A DNA stretch of 46,039 bases, taken from positions 1-46,039 of the forward strand of contig CAZBDU010000039.1 of the NCBI GenBank assembly GCA_964490725.1, written 5' to 3'. Positions 24,664 through 33,049 of the stretch are shown in pieces (position 1 is the first letter of the stretch; every line of letters starts with the position of its first letter). A program made the translations under genes and the position numbers. Origin of the DNA: CAZBDU01 sp964490725. GTDB taxonomy: Bacteria > Spirochaetota > Spirochaetia > SZUA-6 > DRHE01. A model generated the notes under the pieces. It saw only the letters and a list, made by a program, of their open reading frames with translations, did not search any database and was not told the origin of the DNA.

Positions 24664-26696
24664 TTTCCCGCCCCGAAGCCCTCGCCGCCGGTGACCACCT
24701 GGCCCCGGCTCCAGGCCGCCCAGACGGTCTCGAACCAGCTGTCGTCCACGGGCAGCGGGCGCACCGGCACGGCCTCCACCCGGAAGCGCCGTCCATCCCA
24801 GACCGCCTCCAGGATCTCGGCGCGCTTGTCCGGGTTCTCGGCCCGGTGCCGGAGGGTTTCCCGCCCTCCGGCGCCCTTCACCGCCCGGCCCCCCTTCGGG
24901 TCCAGCACCATGTAGCCTCCCCGGCTGCCGCCGCCCCCCTCGATGTAGGCTGCCAGAGCCTCCAGAAAGGCCAGGCTGGCGAGCGCCAGAAGCCTGTCCT
25001 CGCTGGCCCGGGGGAGCTCGGCAGGGGAGGCGCAGCGCAGCCCCTCCGAGCCGATCCTCTCCCACAGCGCGCGGGCCTCCTGCAGGGCGCGGCGGCTGCC
25101 TTCCGGAGTGCGGATGAAGGCGGCCTCACGGCTCATGCGCTCCTGGATCTCCCGGCGGACCTGCTGCGGGCCCAGGGGGGAGCCGCCGGCGAGCCAGCCC
25201 TCCCAGGTGCGGCTCAGGGAGGCCACCTGCCCGGCGGCTTCCTCGAGGAAGCGCGCCGGCAGCGGCGGAGGGTCGCGGTAGGCCTCGGCGATGTAGCGGG
25301 CCGCGCGCATGGCCCCGACCTGGCCCGCATTGAGCGCGCTTCCCCCCGGACGGACCCCGTGGGTGCCCGCCACCTCTCCGATGGGGAACAGGTGGCGGAT
25401 GTTGCTCTCCCACCAGACGTTCACGGACAGCCCGCCGTTGCAGTGCTGGGCGCAGACCGCCACCTCCAGGGGGGCGCGCAGATCCACCCCGTGCTCGGCG
25501 TAGATCTCCACCGCCTGGGGGTTCATGTGCAGCAGGCGCTCGTAGGGGGTCGGCTGCAGGGCGCCGGAGCGCTCCAGGTAGCTGCGCGCCTCCGGCCTGA
25601 GCCCCTGGATGGAGAAGGCCCCCATCCCCGGGGCCGGCACGGGGTCGTGGGAGAAATCGATGAACACCCTGCGGCCGGCGGCGATCTCGTTGTGCACGGC
25701 GATGTCGATCAGCGAGGAGCCGCCGTCCTGGAGCCGCTCGGCGTGGAAGGGCCACTGGTAGCCCTTGAGGAAGATGTTGGTGGCCATGTGCGCCATGTCC
25801 CGGTGGTAGTCGTGGAGGAACTGGCGGCGCTCGCTTCTGCCGTCGGCGGCGGTGGAGAAGTAGTCCGGAACCACCTGCTGGAAGGTACCGGAGAGGTTCC
25901 ACCGGAACCCCAGCGAAGCCAGGCCGAACTGCAGCTCCGTCAGGTTGTTGGCGCGGGCGCCGATCTCCAGCGCCAGCCCGTGGGAGCCGAGCTGCCCCTG
26001 CGGCCAGACGCTGATCCGGTACATCTCCCCGGGCCCCCCGGTGGCCAGGACCACGTTCTGGGCGTTGAACAGGGCCAGGCCCCGGTTGTCGCGATGGCCG
26101 GCGCCCCGGTCCAGGCAGGCCGCGCCGATCACCCGCCGTCCCTGCGGCTCCTCCCGCACCAGCAGCCGCACCGCCTCGTGCCCGTCCAGCACGGGGATGC
26201 CCAGCCGGCGGACCTCCGCCAGCAGGGCCCGGAACATCATGATGGAGGTCTTGGGTCCGGCGGAGGTGGCGCGCTGTTTGGGGTCGTGATCGGTCTTGTA
26301 GCCCACGTAGGCCCCGTAGCGGTTGAAGGGGAAGGGGACCCCCAGGCGGCAGAGCTCGAAAAAGGCCGGCGCGGAGCCCAGCGCCTCCACGTAGGCGATG
26401 TCGCCGTGCATCATGCCGCCCCTGTGGAGGGTGCGGGCGAAGTCCATGGGGCTGTCCGGCTCGTCTCCGAACAGCCCGATCTTGTAGTAGGTTTGCTTGT
26501 CGGAGCCGGAGTTGTTGGAGGTCCCCGCGCCCAGCCGGTCCACCGCCACCGCGATATCCATCTGGCCCAGCCCGTACAGGGCCGTGGCGCAGCGCAGCGC
26601 CGCCGCGCCGGCCCCGATGATCAGGGTGTTGACGGTGTGGACCGGGACCTGCAGGCCGCTCCCGGCCGCGCTCAGAGTCAGGGGGTCGCTTCTCAT
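24660..26696 (-). CDS. FAD-dependent oxidoreductase of the fumarate reductase/AprA flavoprotein type
   Basis: A 678-residue flavoprotein. The dinucleotide-binding motif LIIGAGAAALRCATAL is near residues 25-40. ATGGPGEMYRISVW and HGVRPGGSALNAGQVGAMRA are the later FAD-contact segments seen in FrdA/SdhA/AprA-type proteins. No twin-arginine or other signal is visible, so it is probably cytosolic. Unlike true fumarate reductases it has no neighbouring iron-sulfur or membrane subunit; its only partner is the UroD-fold protein, whose start overlaps its stop. The open frame extends far upstream of 26696 without protein character, and the ATG at 26696 follows a TTGAGC/TACAAT promoter by nine bases with no clear ribosome site. 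Substrate unknown. Confidence 0.83.
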   Translation of the reverse strand: MRSDPLTLSAAGSGLQVPVHTVNTLIIGAGAAALRCATALYGLGQMDIAVAVDRLGAGTSNNSGSDKQTYYKIGLFGDEPDSPMDFARTLHRGGMMHGDIAYVEALGSAPAFFELCRLGVPFPFNRYGAYVGYKTDHDPKQRATSAGPKTSIMMFRALLAEVRRLGIPVLDGHEAVRLLVREEPQGRRVIGAACLDRGAGHRDNRGLALFNAQNVVLATGGPGEMYRISVWPQGQLGSHGLALEIGARANNLTELQFGLASLGFRWNLSGTFQQVVPDYFSTAADGRSERRQFLHDYHRDMAHMATNIFLKGYQWPFHAERLQDGGSSLIDIAVHNEIAAGRRVFIDFSHDPVPAPGMGAFSIQGLRPEARSYLERSGALQPTPYERLLHMNPQAVEIYAEHGVDLRAPLEVAVCAQHCNGGLSVNVWWESNIRHLFPIGEVAGTHGVRPGGSALNAGQVGAMRAARYIAEAYRDPPPLPARFLEEAAGQVASLSRTWEGWLAGGSPLGPQQVRREIQERMSREAAFIRTPEGSRRALQEARALWERIGSEGLRCASPAELPRASEDRLLALASLAFLEALAAYIEGGGGSRGGYMVLDPKGGRAVKGAGGRETLRHRAENPDKRAEILEAVWDGRRFRVEAVPVRPLPVDDSWFETVWAAWSRGQVVTGGEGFGAGK

Positions 26697-26705
26697 GCCG
26701 CCCCT

Positions 26706-26734
26706 ATTGTACGCCCAGGCCCACCCGCGCTCAA
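26706..26734 (-). promoter_or_regulatory. Promoter of the flavoprotein gene, near-leaderless
   Basis: Minus-strand TTGAGC (26734-26729) and TACAAT (26711-26706) have a 17-base spacer. The ATG begins nine bases after the -10 box, so transcription would start almost at the start codon. Confidence 0.5.
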
Positions 26735-26807
26735 CCGTGCAGCCGGGCTCCAGCCGCCGGCGCCCGCCTGGGGCCGCCGATTGCGCCCCCCGCGGGTATC
26801 CGCTACC

Positions 26808-27809
26808 ATGAGCGCCATGCCCGGCCTGGAGGCCCTGCAGGGTCTGGTGGACAACGACCTGCGCCGCTTCCGCGAGCCCTTCTTCCCCGGCATGGCACGC
26901 CAGGAGGAGGGCAGCTGGAGCGTACCTTCGCTTCAGGTCTTTCAGGGGTGGCTCGTGGGCGGCATCGTCGGCGGCAGGCATCCCTCCCGGTATTCGGAAA
27001 GCCCGCGCCTCTGGAACCTCTACTTCCGCGAGCTGGGGGTTGCGGGGGTGTTCCAGGCATTCGACCTGCCCGCCGAGAGGCTCCTGGGCGCCTTCCTGAG
27101 CACGCTGCTCTGCCTGGAGGGGTTCGTGGACCTGACGGTGACCGACCCGTTCAAGGCCGCCGTCCCTCCCGCCCTGGCTGCCCTGTCCGTGCCGGTGGAG
27201 CTTGCCGTGGAGGCCGCCGACACGGGAGTGGTGAACCACCTGGTCCCTTCCGGCCGGGGACTGCTGGGGCTCAACACCGACGGGGCGGGGATGCTCCGCG
27301 CCCTGCGCCGCCGCGGGGCCCCCGAGGGCGGACGGGTGCTGCTGATCGGCGCCGGGGGCTCGGCCGCCTCCATCGGCTACGAGCTGGTGCGGGCCGGGTT
27401 CCACCTCACCGTGGTGAACCGGACGCCGGAGCGGGCGCGCAGGCTTGCCCGGCGCCTGGGCCGCTTCGCCGCCGGGGGAGCCGCGGTCCGGGGGGGCGGC
27501 TTCGACGCCATGGGGGAGGCGCTTCGGGAGGCGGACGTGGTGGTGAGCGCCGTCCCCCGCGGCTGCCCCCTGGGAGCGCAGGATGCCGGCCGGCTGCGCT
27601 CCGGGGTGGTGCTGGCGGACACCAGGTACGGGAAGGATGCGCAGCTGCGCGCGCTGGCCCCGGCCGGGGGGGCTTTCGTGGACGGACTGGAGATGCTGAT
27701 CGGGCAGTTCGTGGAGGCGGCCGGACGGGTGCGGGAGCGCCTGGGCGTGGAGGAGGCGCGGCACCGGCGCGCGGTGCAGGCCGTGGAGGCGCTGGCTCCC
27801 GCCGGGTAG
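26808..27809 (+). CDS. Shikimate dehydrogenase-like (AroE-family) oxidoreductase
   Basis: A 333-residue protein, about 60 longer than typical AroE, with the excess mainly N-terminal. Substrate motif SxS is present in RYSESPRLWN (Ser63, Ser65). The catalytic Lys116 lies in TVTDPFK and Asp158 in GLNTDG. The NADP site follows as LLIGAGGSAAS (178-188) with the NRTPERA clamp. All residues needed for reversible reduction of a dehydroshikimate-like compound are therefore there, but it stands alone, away from other aromatic pathway genes. A quinate/shikimate or related role is possible. The ATG at 26808 is followed by another at 26817; neither has a good ribosome site. Divergent from the flavoprotein. 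Confidence 0.82.
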   Translation: MSAMPGLEALQGLVDNDLRRFREPFFPGMARQEEGSWSVPSLQVFQGWLVGGIVGGRHPSRYSESPRLWNLYFRELGVAGVFQAFDLPAERLLGAFLSTLLCLEGFVDLTVTDPFKAAVPPALAALSVPVELAVEAADTGVVNHLVPSGRGLLGLNTDGAGMLRALRRRGAPEGGRVLLIGAGGSAASIGYELVRAGFHLTVVNRTPERARRLARRLGRFAAGGAAVRGGGFDAMGEALREADVVVSAVPRGCPLGAQDAGRLRSGVVLADTRYGKDAQLRALAPAGGAFVDGLEMLIGQFVEAAGRVRERLGVEEARHRRAVQAVEALAPAG

Positions 27810-27876
27810 CGGCCGGCCGCCGCCCCCCGCGCAGCGGCGAGGCCGCAGAACAATCTGGCCGGGAGGAGGCACGAGT

Positions 27877-28542
27877 GTGAAGGAGATCCTGTGTTTCGGC
27901 GATTCCAACACCTGGGGCTGGAATCCCTTCAGCCGGGAGCGCTACTCCCGGGAGGTGCGCTGGACCGGCGTGCTGCAGGAGTCGTTGGGCGGCGGCTACC
28001 ACGTCATCGAAGAAGGGCAGAACGGGAGAACCACGGTCTGGGAGGACCCGGTGGAGGGGCACAAGAACGGCCTGGCCTACCTCGTCCCCTGCCTGGAGAG
28101 CCACGCTCCGCTGGACCTGGTGCTCCTGATGCTGGGGACCAACGACCTGAAGATGCGCTTCTCCCTGCCGGCCTGCGACATCGCCCAGAGCGCCGGGCGG
28201 CTGATCGAGGCGATCCAGGCCAGCGCCGCCGGTCCGGCGGGGAGCCCGCCACCGGCCCTGCTGATCGCGCCGCCCCCTCTGGGGAAGCAGGGGGAGCTCG
28301 CGGAGGAGTTCCAGGACGGGGTGCAGAAGTCGAGGCTGTTCGCGGGCCGCTACCGCAGCGTGGCCGAGGAGCGCGGATGCGCGTTTTTCGACGCGGGCGT
28401 GGTGGCCCGCACCAGCGACGTGGACGGGGTGCACCTGGAGCCGGAGGCGCACCGCGCGCTCGGCCGGGCCCTGGCCGCAGAGGTGCGACGTCTGCTGGGG
28501 GAGCCGGGCGCGGGCCTCCCTCTTACTCCAGCCTCAGGTTGA
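27877..28542 (+). CDS. SGNH-hydrolase (GDSL esterase/lipase type)
   Basis: A 221-residue hydrolase. All four SGNH blocks are visible: Ser in CFGDSNTWGW (block I), Gly/Asn in EEGQNGRTT (II-III region), Asn in LMLGTNDLK, and the Asp-x-x-His dyad in DVDGVHLEPE. No signal peptide, so it is cytosolic. The family removes acetyl or acyl groups from sugars and lipids; its position next to the carbohydrate cluster makes a sugar acetyl-esterase plausible. The GTG start has GGGAGGAGG upstream. It lies 67 bases after the AroE-like gene, and its 3-prime end overlaps the convergent dehydratase gene by 20 bases. Confidence 0.87.
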   Translation: MKEILCFGDSNTWGWNPFSRERYSREVRWTGVLQESLGGGYHVIEEGQNGRTTVWEDPVEGHKNGLAYLVPCLESHAPLDLVLLMLGTNDLKMRFSLPACDIAQSAGRLIEAIQASAAGPAGSPPPALLIAPPPLGKQGELAEEFQDGVQKSRLFAGRYRSVAEERGCAFFDAGVVARTSDVDGVHLEPEAHRALGRALAAEVRRLLGEPGAGLPLTPASG

Positions 28543-30202
28543 GCCCGCCGCCCAGCTCCGCGGGGTTGGCCAGGCGCGCGTAGGCGGTGAGAAAGCCGTC
28601 GGTGACCCGGGGCGGCGGCGGCCGCCACTCCTCGCGGCGGCGGCGCAGCTCCTCCTGGCTCACCTCCACGTTGAGCAGGCGCCGCGGGATGTCGATCTCG
28701 ATCGTGTCCCCCTCCTGCACCAGCGCCAGCGGCCCACCCTCCGCCGCCTCCGGCGAGACCTGGCAGATGTAGGGGCCCCGGGCGAAGCCGGAGATGCGCC
28801 CGTCGGTGACCAGGGCGCAGTGGGTCTCCAGGCCCGAGGCGTTCAGGAAGCCGATCACCTTGAAGACCTCGTTGAACCCCGGTCCACCTCTGGGGCCCTC
28901 GTAGCGCAGCACCATCACCTCGCCCGGACGGATCCGCTGCTCCCGAAGGGCGCTCAAAGCCTCCTCCTGGCCCGAGAACACCCGGGCCGGCCCCCGGTGG
29001 CGGAGCATCTCCTTGGGGATCACCGGCGTGCGGACCACCGCCGAGCGGGCCAGGTTCCCCCGCAGGATCACCAGGCTGTCGGTGGCCACCGGCCGGTCCA
29101 GGGGCCTGATCACCTCCGGCCGGGCCACCCGCACCTCCCGCAGCGCTTCCCCCACGGTGGCGCCGCCGGCGGTCAGCGCCTCCAGGTCCAGAACGTCTTC
29201 GATGCGCTTCATCACCGCGGGGATGCCGCCGGCCTCGTCGAAGTCGCGCATGGTGAACCCGCCGCTGGGGATGACGTCGGTGATGCATGGCACCTGGGAG
29301 CCGGTGCGCTCGATGAGGCCGAGGTCGATCGTCGCCTCCCAGCGGCGCTCGTAGCTCAGGGCCAGCAGGTGGGCGATGGCGTTGGTGGAGCCGCCGATGG
29401 CGTGCAGCACCCTGATGGCGTTGGTGAGGCTCGCCGTCGTGATGATCCGGGAGGAGGTGATGCCCTGCCGCACCAGCTCCACGATGCGCCGGCCGGAGGC
29501 CTTGGCCAGCCACAGGCGGCGGGCGGAGGTGGCCGGCGCCGTGCCCGCTCCGGGAAGGGTGAGCCCCATGGCCTCCACCAGGCACTGCATGGTGTTGGCG
29601 GTGCCCAGCAGGGCGCAGGCCCCGGGCCCGGGACAGACCTGGTCCTCCATCTCCTCGATCTCCTCCACGGAGATGCGCGGCCGGCCGATCCCGAAGGCGT
29701 AGCACTCCGCGTCCAGGGAGGTGGTGACGGCGGCTCCCGCGTGATGGTGGCCTGAGTCCATGGGGCCGCCCGGCACCATGATCACCGGGAGGTCCAGGCG
29801 CGCCGCGGCCAGCAGGTGGGCGGGCACGTTCTTGTCGCAGGAGGAGATCAGCACCAGCGCGTCGAGCATGGAGATGTGGGTGATCGCCTCCACCTCCGCG
29901 GCGATGATGTCCCGGGTGGGCAGGTCGTAGCGCATGCCGTGCCTGCCCACGGCCATGGGGCACTGGGCGGCGCTGTTGAACTCGAAGGGGGTGCCGCCGG
30001 CCTGCCAGATGCCCGCCTTCACGGCGTCGGCCACCCCCCGCAGGTGCACGTGCCCGGGGGAGGTCTCCCCCCAGGTGTTGGCCACGCCGATCCGGGGCCG
30101 CTTCAGGTCCTCGGTGGTGTAGCCCATGGATTTGAGCAGCGCCCGGGCCCGGGCGTTCTCCGGGAGCTGCATGAAGGCCTCGTTGTCGCGGTACTGGTCC
30201 AT
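28523..30202 (-). CDS. IlvD/EDD-family dehydratase, probably for a sugar acid
   Basis: A 559-residue Fe-S/Mg dehydratase of the dihydroxyacid dehydratase/phosphogluconate dehydratase family. Cluster-type cysteines are seen in SSCDKNVPA and in PGPGACALLGTANTM; VIPSGGFTMRDFDEAGG and LVTDGRISGF are further family blocks. Where IlvD reads ISDGIAMGHEGMRY, this protein reads AQCPMAVGRHGMRYDLPTRD. Together with its operon (glycosidase, SDR) this favours an aldonate/uronate-derived substrate over branched-chain amino acid synthesis. The ATG at 30202 has GGAG three bases upstream; an in-frame GTG at 30211 is an alternative. Third gene of the GH39-SDR operon, 13 bases after the SDR stop. Confidence 0.87.
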   Translation of the reverse strand: MDQYRDNEAFMQLPENARARALLKSMGYTTEDLKRPRIGVANTWGETSPGHVHLRGVADAVKAGIWQAGGTPFEFNSAAQCPMAVGRHGMRYDLPTRDIIAAEVEAITHISMLDALVLISSCDKNVPAHLLAAARLDLPVIMVPGGPMDSGHHHAGAAVTTSLDAECYAFGIGRPRISVEEIEEMEDQVCPGPGACALLGTANTMQCLVEAMGLTLPGAGTAPATSARRLWLAKASGRRIVELVRQGITSSRIITTASLTNAIRVLHAIGGSTNAIAHLLALSYERRWEATIDLGLIERTGSQVPCITDVIPSGGFTMRDFDEAGGIPAVMKRIEDVLDLEALTAGGATVGEALREVRVARPEVIRPLDRPVATDSLVILRGNLARSAVVRTPVIPKEMLRHRGPARVFSGQEEALSALREQRIRPGEVMVLRYEGPRGGPGFNEVFKVIGFLNASGLETHCALVTDGRISGFARGPYICQVSPEAAEGGPLALVQEGDTIEIDIPRRLLNVEVSQEELRRRREEWRPPPPRVTDGFLTAYARLANPAELGGGLNLRLE

Positions 30203-30215
30203 GCTCTCCACCCGT

Positions 30216-30977
30216 TCAGGCCATGTACACGCCGCCGTTGATGTCCAGGGTGGCGCCGGTGATGAAACCGTCGTATTCGCTGGCCAGGAAGGCGGCGGCC
30301 CGGGCCACGTCCTCGCAGGCGCCCGCCCGGCCCAGGGGGATGCCGGCGATGGTCTGGCGCTTGGACTCCTCGGTGGTGTGCACCTGGTGGAAGCGGGAGC
30401 CCAGGACGAGCCCCGGCGCCAGGGCGTTCACCCGGATGCCGTACCCGGCCAGCTCCGTGGACAGCGCCCGGGTGAAGGCCAGCACCGCGCCTTTGGCGGT
30501 GGCGTAGACCAGGGAGCCGCCGTGCCCCCCCTTGCGGCCGGCCAGGGAGGCCAGGTTGACGATGCTGGCCCCGCCGCGGTCCTTCATCAGGGGGATGGCC
30601 TCCCGGGTGACCAGCATCATGGAGTCCAGGTTCACCGCCAGCACCCTGCGGTAGAACTCCAGGCTCATCCCCTCCAGGGCGTGGCGCCCCACCAGGTCCC
30701 CGGCGTTGTTGACCAGCACGTCCAGCCCGCCGAGCTGACCTTTCAGCTCTGCGAACAGGCGGGCCACCTCCCGTTCGCGGGTGAGGTCCGCGCCGATGCT
30801 GAAGGCCGTGCCGCCTCTTTCGCGGATGCCGCCGGCCAGCTCCTCGGCGGATTCGCGGCTGCTATGGTAGTGGATCGCCAGCTCCGCGCCCAGGGCGGCG
30901 AGCTCCGCGGCTACGGCCCGGCCTATCCCAGAGCCGCCGCCGGTGACCAGCGCCTTCTTGCCTTTCAGACTGTTCAT
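30216..30977 (-). CDS. Short-chain dehydrogenase/reductase (FabG-like)
   Basis: A 253-residue classical SDR. The cofactor motif TGGGSGIG is at 12-19, NNAG at 90-93, and the catalytic Ser144, Tyr158 and Lys162 are in place (NLAS and YATAK). The residues after the first strand (HYHSSRES) favour NADP. The ATG has GAGGAGG about nine bases upstream. It lies 34 bases after the GH39 gene and 13 bases before the dehydratase. In this setting it most likely oxidises or reduces a sugar or sugar acid rather than a fatty acyl intermediate, an inference from neighbours. Confidence 0.88.
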   Translation of the reverse strand: MNSLKGKKALVTGGGSGIGRAVAAELAALGAELAIHYHSSRESAEELAGGIRERGGTAFSIGADLTREREVARLFAELKGQLGGLDVLVNNAGDLVGRHALEGMSLEFYRRVLAVNLDSMMLVTREAIPLMKDRGGASIVNLASLAGRKGGHGGSLVYATAKGAVLAFTRALSTELAGYGIRVNALAPGLVLGSRFHQVHTTEESKRQTIAGIPLGRAGACEDVARAAAFLASEYDGFITGATLDINGGVYMA

Positions 30978-31011
30978 GGTTTCATTCCTCCTCGACGGTC
31001 TTGTGGTTCGG

Positions 31012-32928
31012 TCAGCTCTCCGGCACCGCCACCCGGAGCTCGGGGGAGGGGGTGGAGACGGCGCCGGAGGCGTTCACCGCCTCCACGGCGTAGCTGTAGC
31101 GCTCGCCGGGGCGCACCTCCGCGTCGGTGTACACCGAGGTGTTGAGCGAGACGCGCTGGCACAACGGCTCAGGCCGGCCGGCCCCCGTACGGCGCCGGAG
31201 GCGGTAGTGCAGGAAATCCGGCTCCGGGCTGGGCCGCCACTTCAGGAACACCCGCGGGCCGCTTTCTCCCGACTCGGCCGTCCCCCGCACCCACTGCGGG
31301 GGAGCCGGGGCCGCCGGGTTGTGAGGCACCAGCAGCAGCAGGGACACCGCGTGCAGGGGCAGGTCCACGCAGAGCGAAAGCTCCTCCCGCGGGAGGACCT
31401 CCCGCACCGGCTCGGCCAGCTCCAGCCCTTCCCGTTCCCGCAGCTGCCGCACCTGGGCGGCGGTGGGGCGGGGCGGCTTGCCCAGGGCCGCCCAGGCGCC
31501 GTAGGCGCTGCTGTGCTCCGCGTCGATGCGGTAGTGGACCAGCCGCCAGGGGCGGTCCTTACGCGCCTCCTCCGCGGGCCCTGGACCCAGCAGGATCCGC
31601 AGCCGCCGCGGGTTCACCCCGTCCTCGATTCCGTCCTCGAAGTTCCAGGCCATGAGGGACAGCCGCTCCCCCTCCCGCGTGGCCAGCACCCCGAACTTCG
31701 TGCCGAAGCCGGGGTGGTCGCACTGGCTCTGCAGGCGTTCGGTGCCCAGGCGGCTCAGCAGCACGTAGGCGTTGAACAGCGGCTTCCTGATCAGGTCCGT
31801 GGAGGGGTAGGCGTACAGCGGCGTTAGCTGGGAGCGGTTGCCGCTGAAGAGCCTGCGCTCCCACTGGAGCTGGCAGTTGTCGATGTCCATGAGACCCAGG
31901 TTGGCGCCCAGCTCGTCCTCCACCACCCGGCAGTAGCGGTCCACCAGCTTGCAGACGAAGCCCGCCGCGTAGTGGGTGTTGCGGAAGTTCAGCCAGCTGG
32001 CGGTCTCCACCCCCGCATTTCCTCCCCATACAATGCCGGACTCGTCGTTGAACAGCGGCAGGGAGGCGAAGCTCGGGAACCGCCCCTGGATCTCCCGGAA
32101 GCGGCGCAGGGAGTCCAGGATCATCTCGGAGGAGGGGTTGAGCTCCTTCAGGGTCCCTCCCTTGCAGTGCACGGACAGGAAATCCACCCTGGCGCCGCTG
32201 CGGCCGCTTAAGTGGTTGATCCCCGAATTGCAGTGCTCCAGGAAGGTGCGAAACAGGGCCAGGCCCTCCGACCCCTGGGTGACCGCCGGGCCTCCCACCT
32301 GGAAGCTCGGGCACACCTCGTGGACCGCCTGCTCCATGGCGTCGTAGAGGGCCAGAAAGCCCTGAGGGTCACGCTGCCAGGCGGGCAGGACGTCCGGCTC
32401 GTTCCAGACCTCGAAGTACCAACGCGCCACCTCCTGCTCCCCGTAGCGCTCCAGCAGGTGAGCGGCGAAGGCGCCCACCGCCCGTCCCCAGAGGCGGTAG
32501 TCCGCCGGCTGGTGCCAGAGCTCTTCCGCGGCGCGCAGGCAGGTGGGCAGGTAGTCGGTCTCCACGATGGGCCGCAGGCCGTGCTCCACCAGCAGGTCGT
32601 AGACCCGGTCCAGGGTGCTCCAGTCGAAGGCGAGCTCACCGTCCTGCAGGCGGACCACGGCGTCCGCTCCGCCGGACTGGATGCCGGCGGCATTGCCGAA
32701 GTCCCTGCCCCCTTCCAGGAGGAAGCGGTCCCCCTGTCCGTGGGCGGTGAGGGTGTTGTGCATGCGCAGGAAGCGGAAGTGATTGTGGAAGGAGGAGAGG
32801 TGATCGAACATCCGCAGCGTGGGTGAGGTGGTGGTGAAATCCACGTTCACGTAGCCGGTGGCGCTGAAGAAGTGCCGGAAGGGCCGGGCCGGCAGGTCCA
32901 GGCGTACCCGCACGCTCAGCTCCTCCAT
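31012..32928 (-). CDS. GH39 glycosidase resembling alpha-L-iduronidase, with C-terminal Fn3-like domain
   Basis: A 638-residue retaining glycosidase. The GH39 acid/base Glu177 lies in FEVWNEPD and the nucleophile Glu296 in LFNDESG, 119 residues apart, close to the spacing in human IDUA (182 and 299, from memory). The segments QGFLALYDA, VGGPAV, VDFLSVHCKGG and later AALGKPPRPTAAQVRQLRE align by eye with IDUA segments in order, including the beta-sandwich and the C-terminal Fn3-like module. No signal peptide: the ATG at 32928 (GGGGAGAGG upstream) gives a cytosolic protein, and the longer open frame adds 46 residues without a signal. It therefore acts on imported oligosaccharides. First gene of the left arm. 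Confidence 0.83.
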   Translation of the reverse strand: MEELSVRVRLDLPARPFRHFFSATGYVNVDFTTTSPTLRMFDHLSSFHNHFRFLRMHNTLTAHGQGDRFLLEGGRDFGNAAGIQSGGADAVVRLQDGELAFDWSTLDRVYDLLVEHGLRPIVETDYLPTCLRAAEELWHQPADYRLWGRAVGAFAAHLLERYGEQEVARWYFEVWNEPDVLPAWQRDPQGFLALYDAMEQAVHEVCPSFQVGGPAVTQGSEGLALFRTFLEHCNSGINHLSGRSGARVDFLSVHCKGGTLKELNPSSEMILDSLRRFREIQGRFPSFASLPLFNDESGIVWGGNAGVETASWLNFRNTHYAAGFVCKLVDRYCRVVEDELGANLGLMDIDNCQLQWERRLFSGNRSQLTPLYAYPSTDLIRKPLFNAYVLLSRLGTERLQSQCDHPGFGTKFGVLATREGERLSLMAWNFEDGIEDGVNPRRLRILLGPGPAEEARKDRPWRLVHYRIDAEHSSAYGAWAALGKPPRPTAAQVRQLREREGLELAEPVREVLPREELSLCVDLPLHAVSLLLLVPHNPAAPAPPQWVRGTAESGESGPRVFLKWRPSPEPDFLHYRLRRRTGAGRPEPLCQRVSLNTSVYTDAEVRPGERYSYAVEAVNASGAVSTPSPELRVAVPES

Positions 32929-32952
32929 TCGCGCCTCTCCCCGCCCCGGCTC

Positions 32953-32981
32953 TTGCAGTCCTGCCCCGCTTGCACTATCAT
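32953..32981 (+). promoter_or_regulatory. Promoter of the GntR/LacI-type regulator and transport operon
   Basis: TTGCAG (32953-32958) and TATCAT (32976-32981) have a 17-base spacer. Transcription would begin just before the inverted repeat at 33003-33017. Confidence 0.5.
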
Positions 32982-32997
32982 GGAAGTGTCTACCTGT

Positions 32998-33026
32998 ATC
33001 ATACCGGTTGAGCCGGTTCCGGTCAA
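32998..33026 (-). promoter_or_regulatory. Promoter of the GH39-SDR-dehydratase operon
   Basis: Minus-strand TTGACC (33026-33021) and TATGAT (33003-32998) have a 17-base spacer. It faces the regulator promoter, and their transcribed regions overlap. GTAT-C-ATAC at 32996-33004 covers its -10 box. Confidence 0.55.
33003..33017. promoter_or_regulatory. Candidate operator of the carbohydrate locus
   Basis: ACCGG-TTGAG-CCGGT is a perfect inverted repeat lying almost entirely inside the 17-base spacer of the leftward promoter and downstream of the rightward one. CCGGTT units recur at 33004, 33013 and 33019. Binding here would block both arms, consistent with repression by the adjacent regulator. 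Confidence 0.5.
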
Positions 33027-33049
33027 TTGCGGGCAAGCGGAGAAGCTGA

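Noticed and set aside
24660..27911. A 1083-residue reading of the flavoprotein including the region antisense to the AroE-like gene
   Set aside because: Only the part from 26696 has protein character, and a promoter lies directly before that ATG.
28523..30202. Calling the dehydratase ilvD of branched-chain amino acid synthesis
   Set aside because: Its operon is carbohydrate-related and the substrate-region block differs from typical IlvD; only the family call is safe.
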